Counted from the stretch's first letter, positions 11,215 through 19,837 are shown. The stretch is 64,000 nt of DNA from DATFNI01 sp963787205 (GCA_963787205.1 CAWBCD010000010.1:1-64000), one strand, 5' to 3'. Notes: a model not told the origin generated them from the letters alone. Made by a program: numbers and translations.

Positions 11215-11499
11215 ATCACGGATTGATGGGATTAAAAGATTACACTGACGACGAAGGACGGTTGACCGCAGACGGTAGCCGTCCGGATGCTATGGCTTAT
11301 GTTCGCAACTTAATCAAAAGACATGTAAAAATAGCAACTTATGATACGAATACGTTCATCCTTTCAAAACCGTCACCGTCCACGGTCGCCCGTCCCCCGT
11401 CTGGAATCTTTATTGAATACTTATCCCGAACTCACATTAAAGACCTAACAGACAAATCTGTGAAATCCCTGAATCCGTGTCCATCCGTGATTCAGACAA
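11207..11499. mobile_element. TIR element 3, with nested inverted-repeat cargo instead of GxxExxY
   Basis: A 293-bp element with the same perfect 17-bp inverted termini as element 2 (11207-11223 and 11483-11499). The inside is different: a GACGG-rich segment near 11250-11280 and a CCGTC-rich segment near 11370-11400 form imperfect inverted repeats of about 28 nt around a 90-nt core. A frame (11223-11591) runs through the element and into the kinase tail copy. The protein it predicts matches nothing known to me and is probably not real. Confidence 0.65.
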
Positions 11500-11591
11500 A
11501 CTATGATATCGTGAAAGCTGACGGGGGTGAAATGAAAGTGGAAACGAAAGAAGGCAACGGGACAACATTTATCATTCAAATACCGGCATGA
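11500..11591 (+). pseudogene. Duplicated kinase 3' end beyond element 3
   Basis: NYDIVKADGGEMKVE to FIIQIPA-stop is a clean second copy of the kinase tail (compare 11122-11206 in kinase D). Its TGA overlaps the first ATG of kinase E. The ending IQIPA differs from the LPVV ending of kinase D, which suggests it is the original native 3' end displaced by the element. Confidence 0.7.
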
Positions 11592-13597
11592 CTGATATGA
11601 AAATCAAAATACTTAATCTTACCATTCTGCTTTTACTACTTAGCGGGTCCTGTTATGCCCAGACAAAAGAAGTAGTGGACAGACTGAAAAGTATGATCGC
11701 CACCACGAAAAATGATACCACTAAGATTTATGCTCAGATCGGCCTGTGTAATGTATACAAATTCGCAAATATTGATTCCTCTAAGGTTTACGGGCAGCAG
11801 GCTTTGAAACTTGCCCGGAAGATTAATTTTATACCGGGACAAATACTGGCACTTTCCTTTTTGACCGACCCGGCTGCACAGCAGGGGGACTACCCAAAAA
11901 CGCTGGAATTAGGGTTTGAAGCGATTCAGCTTGCACAGGAGCATCATCTCGAAAGGTATACAAAATGGCCAGGGTCTGATTTGGCCTATACTACATATGT
12001 CTTGACCGCACCTGCATTGAGCAGTATAGCCGGTGTGTACATGAGCTTGAAAGATTATCAGAAAGCCATCGACTATTCACGCCAATTACTTTCGTTAGAA
12101 CTGGCCGGACCCAGCGATCCCGGACTTCCTTATGGATACCTGCAAATAGGAGCGGCATATTTGTCTTCCAATCAACCGGATTCAGCTGCATATTATGGAA
12201 AAAAGGCTGTCAAAATTTTTAAAAAGCTGAACTTTAATGAGCCGTATGTCTACGAGCTTCTCGGAAAGATTGCCATGAAGTCCGGGAGGAATAAAGAAGC
12301 CTTGCGTTATTACAAAATAAGTGAACGGAATGCAATTGCAGGTAATCGACTGCGGACTTTATCTAATGTTTACAACAATATTTCAGAATTTTTTAAGACT
12401 ATGGGCCAACCGGATTCTGCCCTTTATTATGCGCACAAAGGACTTGAAGTGTCGCAACATTTGGGTCAAAAATCAGCTTCCCTTGCAGCAGCGAAATTAT
12501 TGTCCGGATTATATGAACAAGGGAACCCCAAAGAATCACTCCACTATTTAAAAATGGCGGATGCATACAGAGACAGTCTGTTCAGCGAAGTGAATTTAAG
12601 AGCGATACAAACCATAGTTGCCCGCGAAAAAGAACGCCGGCAAGAACTTGAAGCTGCAAAAACGGCTTATCAAAACAAGTTGCGGTTATATCTGCTGTTC
12701 ACCGGTCTGGCTTTTTTGCTGTTAATCTCCCTCATCCTTTACAGGAACTACAAAAAAAGTAAAAAAGCGAATCAGACGCTTAAGAATACACTTGATGATC
12801 TAAAATCCACCCAGTCCCAACTGATCCAGGCTGAGAAAATGGCCAGCCTCGGGGAACTGACTGCCGGCATTGCCCATGAAATTCAGAATCCGCTCAATTT
12901 CGTGAACAACTTCTCGGAAGTCAGCGGTGAGCTAATCGATGAGATGGATGAGGAACTGGATAAAGGGGACATCAGGGAAGCAAAAGAAATTGCTGGAGAC
13001 ATCAGGCAGAACCTCGAAAAAATCCTTACACACGGACGGCGTGCAGACGGGATTGTCAAAGGCATGCTTCAGCACAGCCGGGGCAGCAGCGGGCAAAAGG
13101 AACCGACGGATCTAAATGCATTAGCCGATGAATACCTGCGTCTCTCCTACCACGGACTTCGGGCCAGGGAAAAATCCTTCACCGCCGATTTTAAACTGGA
13201 TGCGGATGAAGCCCTTCCAAAAGTAAAGGTAGTCCCGCAGGACATGGGCCGGGTATTATTGAACCTGATCAACAATGCGTTTTATGCTGTTTCGGAAAAG
13301 GCAAAACAAAACCTCAATGGGTACAAACCCTATGTAATGGTAAGTACCCGGCAGATTACTCCCCATTCAGGGGGCCGGGGGGTGGAAATCCGGGTGAAAG
13401 ACAATGGAAGCGGGATTCCCGACGAGGTTAAAAAGAAAATCTTCCAGCCCTTCTTTACCACCAAACCAACCGGCCAGGGAACGGGATTGGGATTGAGCAT
13501 GAGTTACGACATTGTCAAAGTACATGGCGGGAAACTAACTGTGGAAAGCAAGGATGGGGAAGGAACCGAGTTTATGATTCAGTTACCTGTTGTATGA
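11588..13597 (+). CDS. TPR-type membrane sensor histidine kinase E, intact
   Basis: The only intact TPR kinase of the array, 669 residues. Signal peptide to about residue 25 (SGSCYAQ), TPR-like repeats about 30-330 (QPDSALYYAHKGLEVSQHLGQ type), a short coiled coil, a membrane helix near 366-385, then a kinase core with the phospho-accepting His in AGIAHEIQNPLNF near residue 430. The N-box NLINNAF is near 560, G1 DNGSGIP near 606 and G2 GTGLGLS near 631. The palindrome at 13357-13381 is translated in frame as ITPHSGGRG. A periplasmic TPR sensor acting on an unknown cytoplasmic receiver is inferred. By comparison with kinase C, the ATG at 11597 (MKIKILN) may be the true start. The end VV-stop is provided by TIR element 4. 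Confidence 0.9.
   Translation: MTDMKIKILNLTILLLLLSGSCYAQTKEVVDRLKSMIATTKNDTTKIYAQIGLCNVYKFANIDSSKVYGQQALKLARKINFIPGQILALSFLTDPAAQQGDYPKTLELGFEAIQLAQEHHLERYTKWPGSDLAYTTYVLTAPALSSIAGVYMSLKDYQKAIDYSRQLLSLELAGPSDPGLPYGYLQIGAAYLSSNQPDSAAYYGKKAVKIFKKLNFNEPYVYELLGKIAMKSGRNKEALRYYKISERNAIAGNRLRTLSNVYNNISEFFKTMGQPDSALYYAHKGLEVSQHLGQKSASLAAAKLLSGLYEQGNPKESLHYLKMADAYRDSLFSEVNLRAIQTIVAREKERRQELEAAKTAYQNKLRLYLLFTGLAFLLLISLILYRNYKKSKKANQTLKNTLDDLKSTQSQLIQAEKMASLGELTAGIAHEIQNPLNFVNNFSEVSGELIDEMDEELDKGDIREAKEIAGDIRQNLEKILTHGRRADGIVKGMLQHSRGSSGQKEPTDLNALADEYLRLSYHGLRAREKSFTADFKLDADEALPKVKVVPQDMGRVLLNLINNAFYAVSEKAKQNLNGYKPYVMVSTRQITPHSGGRGVEIRVKDNGSGIPDEVKKKIFQPFFTTKPTGQGTGLGLSMSYDIVKVHGGKLTVESKDGEGTEFMIQLPVV
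13357..13381. repeat. 25-nt C-run/G-run palindrome inside kinase E, read in frame
   Basis: Same unit and same compensating upstream base loss as in kinase D. The frame is kept and the element adds about eight residues before the G1 box. Confidence 0.75.
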
Positions 13598-13882
13598 ATC
13601 ACGGATTAGTGGGATTAATGGATTACACTGACGACGAAGGACGGTTGACCGAAGACGGTAGCCATCCGGATGCAATGGCCTATGTTCATTACTTAATCAA
13701 AAGACATATAAAAATAGTAGCTTATGACTCAAAACAGGTTATCCTTTCAAAACCGTCCCCGTCCACGGTCGGCCGTCCCTCGTCTGGAATCTTAATTGAA
13801 TGCTTAGCTTGAACTCATATTAAAGACCTAACAGACAAATCTGTGAAACCCCTGAATCTATGTCAATCCATGATTCAAACAA
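13590..13882. mobile_element. TIR element 4, diverged copy of element 3
   Basis: Left terminus TTGTATGAATCACGGAT (13590-13606), right terminus ATCCATGATTCAAACAA (13866-13882), with the same GACGG/CCGTC nested cargo and the same 293-bp length as element 3. The termini have a few substitutions and no clear kinase tail follows on the right, so this copy looks older or decayed. It supplies the stop of kinase E. Confidence 0.6.
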
Positions 13883-14091
13883 TCTTTGATGAAGAGCTCG
13901 AATATGCTCATAAAACCAATTTTATTAACCTTTTTTAATTATTAAAAACCAGGAAAATTTTAATTCTTGAATAAAATCAAACAGGTGTTGTTGACGGGCA
14001 AAACCAACGTAAGTTATTACTAAGCTATGATTTGTTCACAACCGAAAATAGTGTAGGTTGTTACATATTTGAGTGACCAGGTAAAAAGAAC

Positions 14092-15483
14092 ATGCTCACA
14101 GATAACCTTCAGGAATCTGACCTCAGGCAAATTGTCAAAAAGCAGGAAGCCATACTGACTGTAATCAGCTCCGTGCAGGAAGCAATTACCGCCAATATGG
14201 CTATGCAGGACATCTATGATATGGTTGGTAATCATATTCGTGATCTGTTTGATACCAACATTGCCATGATATGTACTTTCGACTACGAGAATGAAACAGA
14301 GCAGTTTCAGTATATCGTTGAAAATGGAAAACGTTTGTACCCAGAACCGCGACCTTTAGATAAAGTGCGTCAGCAGATTATCAGTACACAAAAACTGATA
14401 AATATTGAAGAAAATGTAACTGGTGTTTTAAAAACCATTACGGGCGAGAATCCTAAGGCCGATGCTGGCGCCAGTCTCCCGAAATCCATGCTTTTTGTTC
14501 CTCTTATCGCTGGCGATACGGTTCTTGGATATGTTAACCTTCAAAATCTGGACCACGAACATGCCTTTAGTGATTCTGATGTAAAATTTCTGGATACTCT
14601 TGCAAAGAGCATGAGTATCGCGATACAAAATGCCGGAACACCTCAAAAGTTGCAGAAAGCACGGACTGATCTACGGGCAGCTCAGAAACAACTGGTGCAA
14701 CAGGAAAAACTGGCCTCTCTGGGACGACTCACTGCTGGTATTGCCCACGAGATTAAGAACCCGCTGAATTTTGTAAATAATTTTTCAGATCTGAGTATCG
14801 AGCTCATTGACGAGGTAAGAGAGGAATTGTCAGCCTCGGAGCCAAAAATTTCAGAGGCACTGGAAATTCTCCAGGATATCAAGGCCAATCTCAAAAAAAT
14901 ATTTGAGCACGGTACCCGGGCCGATGGTATTGTACGATCCATGCTTCAACATAGCAGGGGTGGCAGTGGAGACATGGAACCTGTCGAGATCAATCAGTTG
15001 CTGAAAGAATATGCCAACCTTGCTTTCCACGGCATGCGGGCAAACAAAAATCCAATCAATGTGGACATAGAATTGGATTTGGATGAAAATGCTGGAAAAA
15101 TCCCGCTAGTCATCGAAGAATTCAGCCGGGTTATTCTAAATCTTTGCAACAACGCATTTGATGCCATGCGAGACAAGCTCACGACCTTGAAGGCTCAACC
15201 CTCTTTAAATGATGCGAAGGAATATAAGCCAAAGCTAACGATCCGGTCGAAACGATCGGACAAACACTTATCCATTGAAATCGAAGATAATGGAACCGGA
15301 ATTCCGGCGGAGATAAAAAACAAAGTATTGCAACCCTTCTTCACTACAAAAAAAGGCAAGGAAGGAACCGGACTCGGGCTTTCAATTACAAATGATATTG
15401 TCAACGCGCATGGGGGCACCCTGCGAGTTGAATCGGAGGAAAATGGATTCACTAAGTTCGTTATTCACTTAAATGAGATATGA
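14092..15483 (+). CDS. GAF-domain sensor histidine kinase F
   Basis: An intact cytoplasmic kinase of 463 residues. A GAF-like sensor spans about residues 20-185 (ending LFVPLIAGDTVLGYVNLQN and AFSDSDVKFLDTLAKSMSIAI), followed by a short coiled linker. The HisKA H-box AGIAHEIKNPLNF is near residue 219, then N-box NLCNNAFDAM, G1 DNGTGIP, F FFTTKKG and G2 GTGLGLS. There is no membrane segment. It is related to kinases A to E but lacks the palindrome before the G1 box and has no TIR element, so it gives the uninterrupted form of the loop. The next gene starts 3 nt after its stop; co-transcription with the two receiver genes is likely. The GAF ligand is unknown. Confidence 0.92.
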   Translation: MLTDNLQESDLRQIVKKQEAILTVISSVQEAITANMAMQDIYDMVGNHIRDLFDTNIAMICTFDYENETEQFQYIVENGKRLYPEPRPLDKVRQQIISTQKLINIEENVTGVLKTITGENPKADAGASLPKSMLFVPLIAGDTVLGYVNLQNLDHEHAFSDSDVKFLDTLAKSMSIAIQNAGTPQKLQKARTDLRAAQKQLVQQEKLASLGRLTAGIAHEIKNPLNFVNNFSDLSIELIDEVREELSASEPKISEALEILQDIKANLKKIFEHGTRADGIVRSMLQHSRGGSGDMEPVEINQLLKEYANLAFHGMRANKNPINVDIELDLDENAGKIPLVIEEFSRVILNLCNNAFDAMRDKLTTLKAQPSLNDAKEYKPKLTIRSKRSDKHLSIEIEDNGTGIPAEIKNKVLQPFFTTKKGKEGTGLGLSITNDIVNAHGGTLRVESEENGFTKFVIHLNEI

Positions 15484-15486
15484 CAT

Positions 15487-15870
15487 ATGAAATTTCTGGT
15501 AGTTGACGATGAACGCGATGTTGAAATGCTATTTCGACAAAAATTTCGAAAAGAAGTTCGAAAAGGCCTGGTAGAACTGGAATTTGCGTTCTCGGGCGAT
15601 GAAGCCTTAAAGATACTCCGCAGCAAACAACCGCCTGAGGTTGTTTACATATTCTCTGATATCAATATGCCGGGTATGACGGGATTTGAACTCCTGAAAG
15701 AAGTGAAGTCCCAATTTCCAAATATAAAAGTAAGCATGATTTCAGCATATGGTGATAACGAAAATTACGAACGTGCTATGAATTCCGGTGCAAAGGAATT
15801 TTTCACTAAGCCCATTAATTTTGATTCCCTTAGGGAAGAAATGTATCAGATCCTGGATAGTGAAAACTAA
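15487..15870 (+). CDS. Single-domain response regulator
   Basis: A lone CheY-like receiver of 127 residues with the acidic pair near residues 7-8 (VVDDE), the phospho-acceptor Asp near 58 (FSDINMPGM), Ser in MISAYG and the conserved Lys in FTKPINF. It has no output domain. It lies between kinase F and the receiver-phosphatase gene with only 3 and 18 nt gaps. It is therefore the likely direct partner of kinase F, perhaps as a phosphate shuttle or sink. The domain call is certain; the partner is inferred from position. Confidence 0.92.
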   Translation: MKFLVVDDERDVEMLFRQKFRKEVRKGLVELEFAFSGDEALKILRSKQPPEVVYIFSDINMPGMTGFELLKEVKSQFPNIKVSMISAYGDNENYERAMNSGAKEFFTKPINFDSLREEMYQILDSEN

Positions 15871-15888
15871 CAAAAAAAGAATCAACGT

Positions 15889-17064
15889 ATGATGAGTCAA
15901 CAAAAAATATTGGTCGTGGATGATGAACCGGATCTTCAAATGCTGATTCTCCAGCGTTTCAGGAAACAGATTCAACAGGATATTTATGAGTTTTGCTTTG
16001 CAGAAAATGGCGAAGAGGCCCTCGTCATGCTGGAAAAATCAGGCGATATCAGTCTGATACTATCCGATATCAACATGCCCAAAATGGACGGATTAACTTT
16101 TTTGACTGAGTCACAAAAACTGGATAATCCGGCTCTTAAAACGATCATCGTTTCCGCTTACGGTGATATGGAGAATATCCGAACGGCTATGAACCGTGGC
16201 GCTTTCGATTTTGTCACAAAACCTATTGATTTTAAAGATCTTGAAGCTACTATCGAAAAAGGGATCAGAGAGATTGGATATATTCTGCAGTCGCAAAGAG
16301 AAAAACAAATATTGAGTGAAGTTAAATGGGATATGGATATTGCTGCAAGCATACAACAGAAGATACTCCCTCAGAACTTCCCTCCTTTCCCCGACCGAAA
16401 GGAATTTGACATCTATGCTGAAATGCATACCGCCAAAGAAGTGGGTGGCGACTTATATGATTTTTTCCTGCTGGACGATGAGAATGTGGGATTTGTAATT
16501 GGAGATGTTTCGGGGAAGGGCGTCCCCGCATCGATTTACATGGCTGTTTCGAGGACTATGTTGAAAGCAATAGCTTCACAGATTCATGATCCTGCAGAGT
16601 GTCTTCAAACCGTGAACACCATGCTCATTCCGGAAAGCCATATTACAACCTTTGTTACTGTGTTTTACGGAATTCTCAATACAAAAACCGGGATAATCAA
16701 TTATTGTAATGGCGGACACAATTTACCTTACATTGTTACACACGATGGGGTAATAAAACAAGTGGAAAATACGAACGGTCTCCTGCTTGGAAAAATCGAC
16801 GGCATCGAATACGAGACCAAGCAGATTCAAATGGAACCTGGTGATAAAATACTTCTCTACACTGATGGGGTACCTGAGGCTATGAATGAGGCTGGCGAAA
16901 TGTATGAAGAAGAACGTCTTGAAAAGTACCTGGCAAAGCACTATGAGTATGCTCAGAAAAAGTTGTTGCGCGGTGTAATCGTAGATGTTTTAAAGTTTAT
17001 AAATAAGGCGCAGCAGTCTGATGATATCACGCTATTGGTGCTGGAATATACGGGTGACAAGTAA
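15889..17064 (+). CDS. Response regulator with SpoIIE-type PP2C phosphatase output
   Basis: 391 residues. The receiver domain is about residues 6-125, with DDEPD near 11-15, the acceptor Asp near 60 (LSDINMPKMDG) and TKPIDF. A helical linker leads to a SpoIIE/RsbU-type PPM phosphatase from about 140 to the end. Metal-binding motifs are VGGDLYDF and GDVSGKGVPA, with YTDGVPEA and the final DDITLLVL. Such proteins usually dephosphorylate an anti-sigma-factor antagonist, so kinase F signalling may end in partner switching. No STAS or RsbW-type gene was seen in the window, so the target lies elsewhere. Third gene of the kinase F operon. Confidence 0.92.
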   Translation: MMSQQKILVVDDEPDLQMLILQRFRKQIQQDIYEFCFAENGEEALVMLEKSGDISLILSDINMPKMDGLTFLTESQKLDNPALKTIIVSAYGDMENIRTAMNRGAFDFVTKPIDFKDLEATIEKGIREIGYILQSQREKQILSEVKWDMDIAASIQQKILPQNFPPFPDRKEFDIYAEMHTAKEVGGDLYDFFLLDDENVGFVIGDVSGKGVPASIYMAVSRTMLKAIASQIHDPAECLQTVNTMLIPESHITTFVTVFYGILNTKTGIINYCNGGHNLPYIVTHDGVIKQVENTNGLLLGKIDGIEYETKQIQMEPGDKILLYTDGVPEAMNEAGEMYEEERLEKYLAKHYEYAQKKLLRGVIVDVLKFINKAQQSDDITLLVLEYTGDK

Positions 17065-17425
17065 TCAGCCATTCTTATCTCATATTGGTTTGAAGCAATA
17101 TGAATATCCATGATGATTTGCTTCCTCTTACCTGCTATGAACCATAATCGCAGATTCTCTCCAGCTATCGAAATAATTTTATAAACACGCGGGTCCGACA
17201 AGCAACAATCCAAACGGTAGCTTGTTTTTGTAAAAGATCATCAAAATACCTCAAATCAAGTGGAATCGTAGCAGCTATTTACGACTTTATACCTGCTGTT
17301 ATGTCGAATCAGTAATGATACCACACCGGGTCTGAACCAAAAGATTCAAGGTCAAGCCACGTTAGTCAGGAGCCACCTGCTGCGGACTATCACACTACCA
17401 TAAATTAGAAGGTCTTCTAATAGCC
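17065..17425. other. Gap without recognisable gene
   Basis: About 360 nt with stops in all frames between the phosphatase gene and the EamA transporter. No promoter, RNA or repeat could be named with confidence. Confidence 0.4.
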
Positions 17426-18442
17426 ATTTCTGCAACAAAAGATCATACCACGATAAGTCAGAGAGATGCCCTTCCACATCACGGTATCCTGCTATTATTC
17501 ACGTTCATTTGGGGAGCCAACTTTATCCTTGCAGAAGGTGCATTAAAACAACTTGCGCCCATCTCGTTTAGTTTTTCCAGGTTTGCCATCGGCGGCATGG
17601 CCATGCTGGCTCTCTTATACAGGCAAAGCTACTCCGATGCCCAATTTACCGGTGAGCCATTCCGTTTTTTCCCCCCTATTGACAAGAAAGACTGGAAGCG
17701 CTTACTACTGGTCTCTATACTGGGTGCCACACTTGCTCCGTGGCTTGGGATCGAAGGGCTTGGTTTAACCGATGGTGCCCGGGCTTCCCTTTGGCTCGCT
17801 CTTGGACCTGCAATCAGCACCGGGTTTGGCCATATCTTCAGCACGGAAAAAATGGGACGTTACGGCTATTTAGGCATACTTTTAGCCGGACTCGGCACTG
17901 TGATACTCACGTACGACGGCATCCAACTCGAAAAAGGATACTGGCTTGGCGATCTCTTCCTGTTCACAGCCCTGTCGATGACCGTCATTGAGCTGCATCT
18001 CATTAAGCCCCTGGCACGTAAGTACGGTGCCATTTCCATGGTTGCCATACGTACTCTGATTGGAGGCTCCCTGTATTTGCTCATTGCTTCACCATCCCTT
18101 ATCAAGCAACATTGGCTATCACTCGACGCCTGGACATGGATCGCTATTCTCGCTGGCGGGGCTATTGGAGTGGGGGTCGGCCAGTGGATCAAGGTAAGAG
18201 CCTTAAGAGTGCTGGGACCAACACGAGTTGTTATTTATGGCAATCTTGTTCCAATTGCTGCCATGATCGTCGCCTGGCTGAGCGCCGGGAAAAACCCAAC
18301 AATCATGGAAATAATATCAGCTTTTTTCATCGTCAGTGGCGCATTTCTGATGCAAGTGGTTGATGTCAAAAAAGTCTCCTTTACCGAGAAAAAGAAAAAG
18401 GACGAAGATCTCATAGTCGTTGTCAGCACCCGGCAGGATTAA
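17426..18442 (+). CDS. EamA/DMT-family transporter, start codon unclear
   Basis: An inner-membrane drug/metabolite transporter with ten predicted helices in two EamA repeats. The first helix, HGILLLFTFIWGANFILAEGAL, is encoded before the first in-frame ATG (17597), so starting there would remove it. The frame is open from 17366, but no ATG, GTG or TTG precedes the first helix. An ATT at 17426 is the placeholder start used here. Either a rare start codon, a point change in the original ATG, or an indel near the 5' end explains this. Substrates of this family are amino acids, nucleosides and other metabolites; none can be assigned. It stands alone. Confidence 0.75.
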   Translation: MSATKDHTTISQRDALPHHGILLLFTFIWGANFILAEGALKQLAPISFSFSRFAIGGMAMLALLYRQSYSDAQFTGEPFRFFPPIDKKDWKRLLLVSILGATLAPWLGIEGLGLTDGARASLWLALGPAISTGFGHIFSTEKMGRYGYLGILLAGLGTVILTYDGIQLEKGYWLGDLFLFTALSMTVIELHLIKPLARKYGAISMVAIRTLIGGSLYLLIASPSLIKQHWLSLDAWTWIAILAGGAIGVGVGQWIKVRALRVLGPTRVVIYGNLVPIAAMIVAWLSAGKNPTIMEIISAFFIVSGAFLMQVVDVKKVSFTEKKKKDEDLIVVVSTRQD

Positions 18443-18559
18443 GATCCGGTGAGTACAACCAGTCTGGCGTTTTAATATCACACACGATAAGGATCGCAAC
18501 ATAAGAATGTTTGATAATCAACTATTCGTTTGATTGGCTAATGAGTTTTGAATGCATAT

Positions 18560-18758
18560 CTCATTGTCCAGGCTTGCGATTTATCAGGATGCCATCCCAA
18601 AATCGAAAAACATCGTTCTGATTGGTACGATAGACAAGAGCCCAGTAATCGATCGCCTCATTAAAGAAGGAAAAATCGATGTTGATGGGATCAGGGGAAG
18701 TGGGAAGCATTCCTGATCCAGACTATCAAACATCCCTTACCTGTTATCCAATCGACAT
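18560..18758 (+). pseudogene. Relic of a GH115 alpha-glucuronidase N-terminal region
   Basis: Translation gives RLAIYQDAIPKSKNIVLIG, TIDKSPVIDRLIKEGKIDV, then, after a one-base shift near 18700, KWEAFLIQTIKHPLPVI. Known GH115 xylan alpha-glucuronidases carry a closely similar block (NVILIGTIGKS, GKWEAF, NPLPGV) in their N-terminal domain. Nothing of the catalytic barrel remains. The fragment is about 65 residues of a protein that is normally 800 or more. Recognition is from memory of the family and should be confirmed by a profile search. Confidence 0.55.
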
Positions 18759-18922
18759 CCAAATATCCTCATTCCCGACCCCGATCAAGAAGCTCCAGGG
18801 CGACAATCGTTAGTACCTTGAGATGTCTCTTTAATGAGTCCATGCGGCAGGCCGTGATATCTGCACTACCTGCCTGTATCCAATCCATCCGGTTCTATCA
18901 TTTCTGGATGAATACCATTCGG

Positions 18923-18952
18923 TACAATGGAGATTCCTGCGTTCACAGGAAT
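18923..18952. repeat. Short dispersed palindrome of the ATTCCTG...CAGGAATGACG type
   Basis: ATTCCTG and CAGGAAT form a hairpin with a 6-nt loop and are followed by GACG. Similar ATTCC-loop-GGAATGACG units are common dispersed repeats in bacterial intergenic DNA. It lies in the decayed region between the GH115 and NmrA relics. Confidence 0.45.
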
Positions 18953-19111
18953 GACGATAGGGTGATAGCGTTAGTTAGGTTTTATAGAACCTGTGGTATA
19001 TCCGATCGTGGGACTTCTCCATGAAACTGAAACATAGAATCCGTCCATAGCCTCTGGGTTTTGAGTGTTTGGATATAAAAGTGATTCACTCTTTTAGAGT
19101 CCCCCTTCTGA

Positions 19112-19717
19112 TTAAAAAATCAAACTTTTGCTGATGCGGCTGACGATGCCGGTGTAAAACACTTTGTATACACATCTGTTGGAGGTGCCGAACGTAATAC
19201 GGGCATCCCACATTTCGACAGTAAGGGTGAAATTGAAAAGCATATCCGTGCTATAGGGTTACCGGCTACTATATTGCGCCCCGTTCTCTTTATGAATAAC
19301 TGGACCCGGTTCAAGGATACTATCCTTAGTGGACAGTTACTATCTCCACTGAGTCCGGACACAAAACTACAGCAAATAGCCGTCGATGATATCGGCTTTT
19401 TTGCAGCCTTGACATTCGCCGATCCGGATAAATGGATGGGACAAGCTATAGAAATTGCCGGCGATGAACTGACGATGACGGAAACCGCCGAAGCTTTCAG
19501 CCATGTCCTGGATAGTAATATTAAGTATGTGCAAGTGCCATGGAATAAATGGCAGGATCAGGCAGGCAAAGAGATGACGACCATGTATCGGTGGTTCGAA
19601 GAAAAAGGATACCAGGCTGATATCAACAAACTGCGTGATATGCATCCCGGTTTAAAAAATCTGACCTCTTTCCTGCAAACCCAGGATTGGATCTCTCAGG
19701 CGCACATTGTCAATTAA
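19112..19717 (+). pseudogene. NmrA-family NAD(P)-binding protein, 5' half missing
   Basis: The C-terminal two thirds of an NmrA-like atypical short-chain reductase: FADAADDAGVKHFVYTSVGGAERN, HFDSKGEIEKHIRAIGLPATILRPVLFMNNW and the C-terminal cap with AVDDIGFFAALTFADP. The N-terminal Rossmann segment with the GxxGxxG loop and the first strands is absent; a TGA at 19109 precedes the homologous part. Without the cofactor loop it cannot bind NAD(P) normally. A 444-nt frame from the ATG at 19274 would give only the cap. Family members act as redox sensors or reductases. Confidence 0.75.
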
Positions 19718-19837
19718 TCCGAGCCGGATTCAGAGTAACGGCAATATTTAACAATTTTCGGATATTGGTTGTGTATATGGATAATAGCCGTTTTCTTAGC
19801 TTTTGTTCTCAAAAGCTCTCGAACCTATTTTCAGCAG

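Noticed and set aside
11223..11591. 122-codon frame across TIR element 3 and kinase tail
   Set aside because: It begins in the terminus, crosses the right inverted repeat and ends in a kinase remnant. The similar frame in element 4 stays open only over the shared repeat, so a real protein is unlikely.
819..13882. Regularly repeated units taken as a CRISPR array
   Set aside because: Spacing is kilobases, repeats are inverted pairs and no cas gene is present.
18818..19024. 68-codon frame in the decay zone
   Set aside because: No similarity, crosses the ATTCC palindrome and lacks a ribosome site.
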